From Imbricaverruca yamaguchii (Eukaryota > Arthropoda > Thecostraca > Neoverrucidae): a stretch of DNA of 64,000 bases. The stretch spans positions 1 through 64,000 of the forward strand of contig JAOTOL010000997.1 in NCBI GenBank assembly GCA_034440575.1, in the 5' to 3' direction. The notes under the pieces were generated by a model. That model worked only from the letters and a program-made list of their open reading frames with translations. It did no database searches and was not told the DNA's origin. Both the position numbers and the translations under genes were made by a program. This document shows, in pieces, positions 60,396 through 64,000 of this stretch (positions are counted from its first letter, which is position 1; each line of letters opens with the position of its first letter).

Positions 60396-62140
60396 AGTAT
60401 CCTAAAAACTTGTCCAAATAACTTTCAGCGCGACCAGCTAGTTGATTCATTTTCGCCGCAGCTGGTATCGGCGGAACCGGTGACGTCGACGACACTTGTC
60501 TGATCCCGGAAGCGATCACACGAAGGGGAGACGACATAGCGGGACCGGAGGCCAGCAGGACACAAGGTGCAGTCCGGCTGACGGCTGCCACCGACACGAC
60601 CAGCTGCGTCCGCTCGAGTCCACGCACACAGGATACACTCAAACGAACAAAGCACGCCGAACACTGTAAATGGTGCTCCATCTGCGGGGAGGGGGGTTGC
60701 AACGGTGGTTAGATGCACCAAGCCGGATGAACGATAACATGGCTGTTCAGTTAGCGCAGTTTGTCAAGCTGGAAAGCTGCTACAATTATGGACAGGTGTG
60801 CCACATGCGATGGCAACCGGCCCAGTTGACGCTTCCCCATTGGGTATCTGTTGATCAGCTTGACGAGCTGGCATAATATCGGCGCCTTGTCACTCGCCTA
60901 TCAGATCACTTCTAACTCGGGATTTGCTAATGAGCTCTACGGGCTGCCGTTAAAACGATGCATTGTGGCTCGCCCACCAGGCGTGCACCGGCAGCTTTCC
61001 CACCAGGCCGGGCGGTTAGCCACCCCTCCTCTGGGGTGGCTAATGGTTACCCCAGTTTTGCGTGTGCCTGCAAATTATCTCAAGAGATAATCACTGGATG
61101 GAGATGGGATTTCGACCGCCAACGGGAAGTGATGCAGAAGTGCCTAGGCGTTTGGGCGCAAATAGGGCATGACTGCCGAAATTATGCCTTCCGAAGCATC
61201 TTACTAGAAATGAGAAAATGGGAGAAATTAGAAGAAGAAAAAAACGAAAGTAGAGCACAAAGGCCGTCGCCATACAAAACTACTATTAACTACAAAATAC
61301 CACGCCTGAATTAAACCGCCAGATATTCTGGTGCTCAGATGACTAGAGAACGTACTTCAGAAATAAATATCAGTGCTTGCAATAGCATGGTCAGTGTCCC
61401 TTTTTCAAAAGGTGACGCAGATTGTGGAGCTTTCCCTATACTGATATAGGTAGGCACCTATCGTACCCACCAAACCATCCTTCGCCGCCGATCTCTTGGG
61501 AAACGATAGCTTGGATGAGCAAAGTTGCACCCAGGTACAGCACAGACGTCTCTCGCACATAACTCTTAAGCACGTTTATAAATAACGTTTCACTATTTAT
61601 TTCTGCCGGGTCTCCACAATCCCAAGCCTATTGAAATGGTGAGCCGCCAATGTCTGCAGAACTGGGTGATAATTGGCACCAGGCGCCACCTGCCTCAGTT
61701 TGCGTCGTGCTGCTCCATTGGAAGTTAGGGGGATAATATATCGGTTCTTGGAGCGCCACGAAATGAATCCAATCGAGTCGTTCATTAATTATTTTGGTCC
61801 ACCTAAGACCCTCCAGATGAGTACAGACAAAACGAAAGCTTCGGCATTCAAGACAAACTTGAATCTGGTGATGCACTGAAATATAGCCACCTGAAACAAA
61901 ACCACGAGAAAACGCCTAAGTGTAGATAAGGTGAATTCAAATCCATCAATCTCTCGTTTTACCTTCATAATGTGTATAGTTAACTTATCACGTCATGTCG
62001 AATCCCAGCAGTTGACGTCAGAGAGCTTGTAAATAATTGTCTTGTAGTTCCCACAAGTAAAGTGGTTGCTGAATTTGGATTAGACTGCAGTGGTCACTGT
62101 TAGGTATTTTCTACACCCGCCAGGCTGTGTGTTCAGTAAA
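60396..62140. other. Unique stretch, no gene seen
   Basis: Frames up to 118 codons without recognisable features. Confidence 0.4.
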
Positions 62141-62335
62141 TGTTCTAAATGTGAGAGCCACCGGCGGACGTTACTGTTGACACCGATCAGGCTGTGTGCT
62201 CAGCACACGACTCACGTTGAGAGCCACTGGCGGATGTCGCCGTTGACACCGGCCAGGCTGTGTGCTCAGTACACGACTCACGTTTGAGAGCCACTGGCAG
62301 ACGTCGCTGTTGACACCGGTCAGGCTGTGCACAGA
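62141..62335. repeat. 66-bp minisatellite, three copies
   Basis: Unit: gttgacaccgatcaggctgt, gtgctcagcacacgactcac, gttgagagccactggcggat, gtcgcc. Confidence 0.93.
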
Positions 62336-62409
62336 GTCTGTGAGCGCCACCGCCACCACCTTCTGTCGCACCTCCTGCCACCGCTTCACCGCCTGCCACA
62401 CGCGCCGGC

Positions 62410-62945
62410 GCCGTCACGTCGCGTCACATCGCGTCATATGACACATACGGTGTGGAGGCGGGCGGCCGATCATCCTGCAGCCTCATGTCACACGTCACGT
62501 CACGTCACATCGCGTCATACGACACATATCGTGTGGAGGCGGGGCGGCCGATCATCCCGTGTCCTCATGCCACACGTCACATCACATCGCGTCACACGAC
62601 ACATCGCGTCATACGACACATATCGTGTGGAGGCGGGGCGGCCGATCATCCTGCAGCCTCACGTCACACGTCACGTCAGTCACACCGCGTCACACGACAC
62701 ATCTCGTGTGGAGGCGGGGCGGCCGATCATCCCGTGTCCTCATGCCACACGTCACATCACACCGCGTCACACGACACATCTCGTGTGGAGGCGGGGCGGC
62801 CGATCATCCTGCAGCCTTATGTCACACGTCACGTCACGTCAGTCACACCGCGTCACACGACACATCCCGTGTGGTGGTGGGGCGGCCAATTTTCCTGCAG
62901 CCTCACGTCACACGTCACTTCACGTTACGTCACGTCACAGTGCAC
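62410..62945. repeat. 80-90-bp minisatellite rich in CGTCA, about six copies
   Basis: Unit: cacacgtcacgtcacatcgc, gtcatacgacacatatcgtg, tggaggcggggcggccgatc, atcctgcagcctcatgt. Units alternate between cctgcagcctca and cccgtgtcctcatg types, giving a two-unit higher-order pattern. Confidence 0.93.
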
Positions 62946-64000
62946 ACATCTGACACAGCTCAGCCGTCAGTGCCTCGATTTGGAGCTGAGCCCAGCGGCG
63001 GAAAATGTGGCGACATCACATCCGCAGACCGCACGTGCAGTGTGATTGCAGAACGTCACACACTCCCATTGCGGTGAAGTTCAGCTGTCAATTGACCACG
63101 CTGAGAATCACCGGTATTACGGCGGCATTATAATTGCTGGACGAGTGCGGATAAAATGCGAGCTGTATGGCTCGTGTTGCAGACATGATCGGGCATAATA
63201 CCATCGGAGGCACAGAGGCTGCCAGGAGAAACCCTATTGACACTGAGCTTATGGAGCATATGGTACACATACCCCGAACCTGACTCATGAATGTCGAGTA
63301 GGTGAAACACTACAGGTTGCGCGGCATGGCATGGTATTTTTTTTCTCACCACTCAGTATACCCCATACGCGACCATTCAGCATGGCACCTTGCATCACAC
63401 CGTCATTGGGACAGCCTGGACGGGGCGACCGGTCACCCGGAGGTTTGGACGGGGCGAGACATAAGGTCAGGCATAAGTCATAAGTCTAGACACAGGTTTA
63501 GACATAAGCCAATCACTGAATCAACTTCGTTAGCTGCGCAAACAGATTCCGGTCGCTACACATCCATGGCGCAGATAGTAGCAGAATTCATTGCCGCCGG
63601 CGACTGACCAAGTAGGTGACGACGACACCTCCATAGCTGTGGGCGACAATGGCCACAGCTTTGGCCGCCGCCGGCCGCACCAGACTGTCCCACACTGTGA
63701 GCACGTGCTCCTCGGGACTGCTGCTGCCCTGCGCCAGCGCAAACGTGCGTCAGCAAATCGGCTAGGGAGGTGAATGCAATATTGATCTGCATCCTGGCGA
63801 TGCATGCACACATCAACACAATGCTGATAAAGCTGTGACCAGTTCCGAGCCACTGCTAGTAATGCTTCTACCCCCCCCCATCAACGCTTTGTGAGGAATA
63901 TCTTCAGAAAAACGAGTTCCAAAATAATTAATGATCACTGGTGAGTCACGACCATTTCAAGCGCCGGAGACAGCAGGACGCCAGCAAGCCAGCCGCTGCC
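62946..64000. other. Unique stretch to the window end, no gene seen
   Basis: A small gtttggacggggcgagacat / agcctggacggggcgaccgg repeat lies near 63411-63460. No recognised gene, RNA or element. Confidence 0.4.

Overview
The window looks like arthropod nuclear DNA, most likely from a crustacean. This rests mainly on one clear gene: a two-exon RR-1 (Rebers-Riddiford) cuticle protein at 22319-23413. Its first exon holds only three codons (M-K-L), followed by a canonical GTAAGT donor and a signal-peptide exon, which is the usual design of arthropod cuticle protein genes. No bacterial, viral or organellar gene is visible. A barnacle-like crustacean would fit the GC-rich, minisatellite-laden sequence, but the species is inference.

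Roughly a third of the window (my estimate, about 22 kb) is tandem repeat: about 35 separate arrays with units from 12 to about 90 bp. The largest is an 8 kb, 28-bp satellite at 7505-15485, with internal higher-order duplications. Others include a very homogeneous 26-bp array (30890-32705), a 23-bp array (36170-37600), a 75-bp array (39630-40450) and a 45-bp array (43430-43950). Most of the long open frames in the window are these arrays read through, often in two or three frames at once, and are not genes.

Mobile DNA is the second component. At 24200-26847 lies an apparently complete DNA transposon. It has imperfect terminal inverted repeats of about 175 bp beginning TAGGGTGGAT, a perfect 8-bp target duplication (acggtgac), and one long uninterrupted minus-strand frame. 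That frame encodes a member of a widespread, generally unannotated invertebrate protein family with hAT-like RNase H-fold motifs. The element sits inside a minisatellite just downstream of the cuticle gene. Two non-autonomous piggyBac-type elements with TTAA target duplications (4607-5455 and 17277-18108) carry AGGTCA half-sites spaced as DR4. Eight tRNA-headed SINE copies or fragments were found, and six share a central CCAATC/GATTGG-type motif.

Layout: 1-7500 mixed unique sequence, small repeats, a piggyBac-like MITE and a SINE fragment; 7505-15485 giant satellite; 15.5-22 kb small arrays, second MITE, TA microsatellites; 22.2-23.4 kb cuticle gene; 23.75-26.96 kb minisatellite split by the hAT-like transposon; 27-29.1 kb unique; 29.1-45.5 kb near-continuous minisatellites with SINEs and a 130-bp inverted duplication; 45.6-46.1 and 56.4-57.1 kb homopolymer-rich blocks that may be assembly artefacts; the rest is mostly unique, gene-poor sequence with scattered small arrays. 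The only two genes I can support are the cuticle protein and the transposase-like gene.
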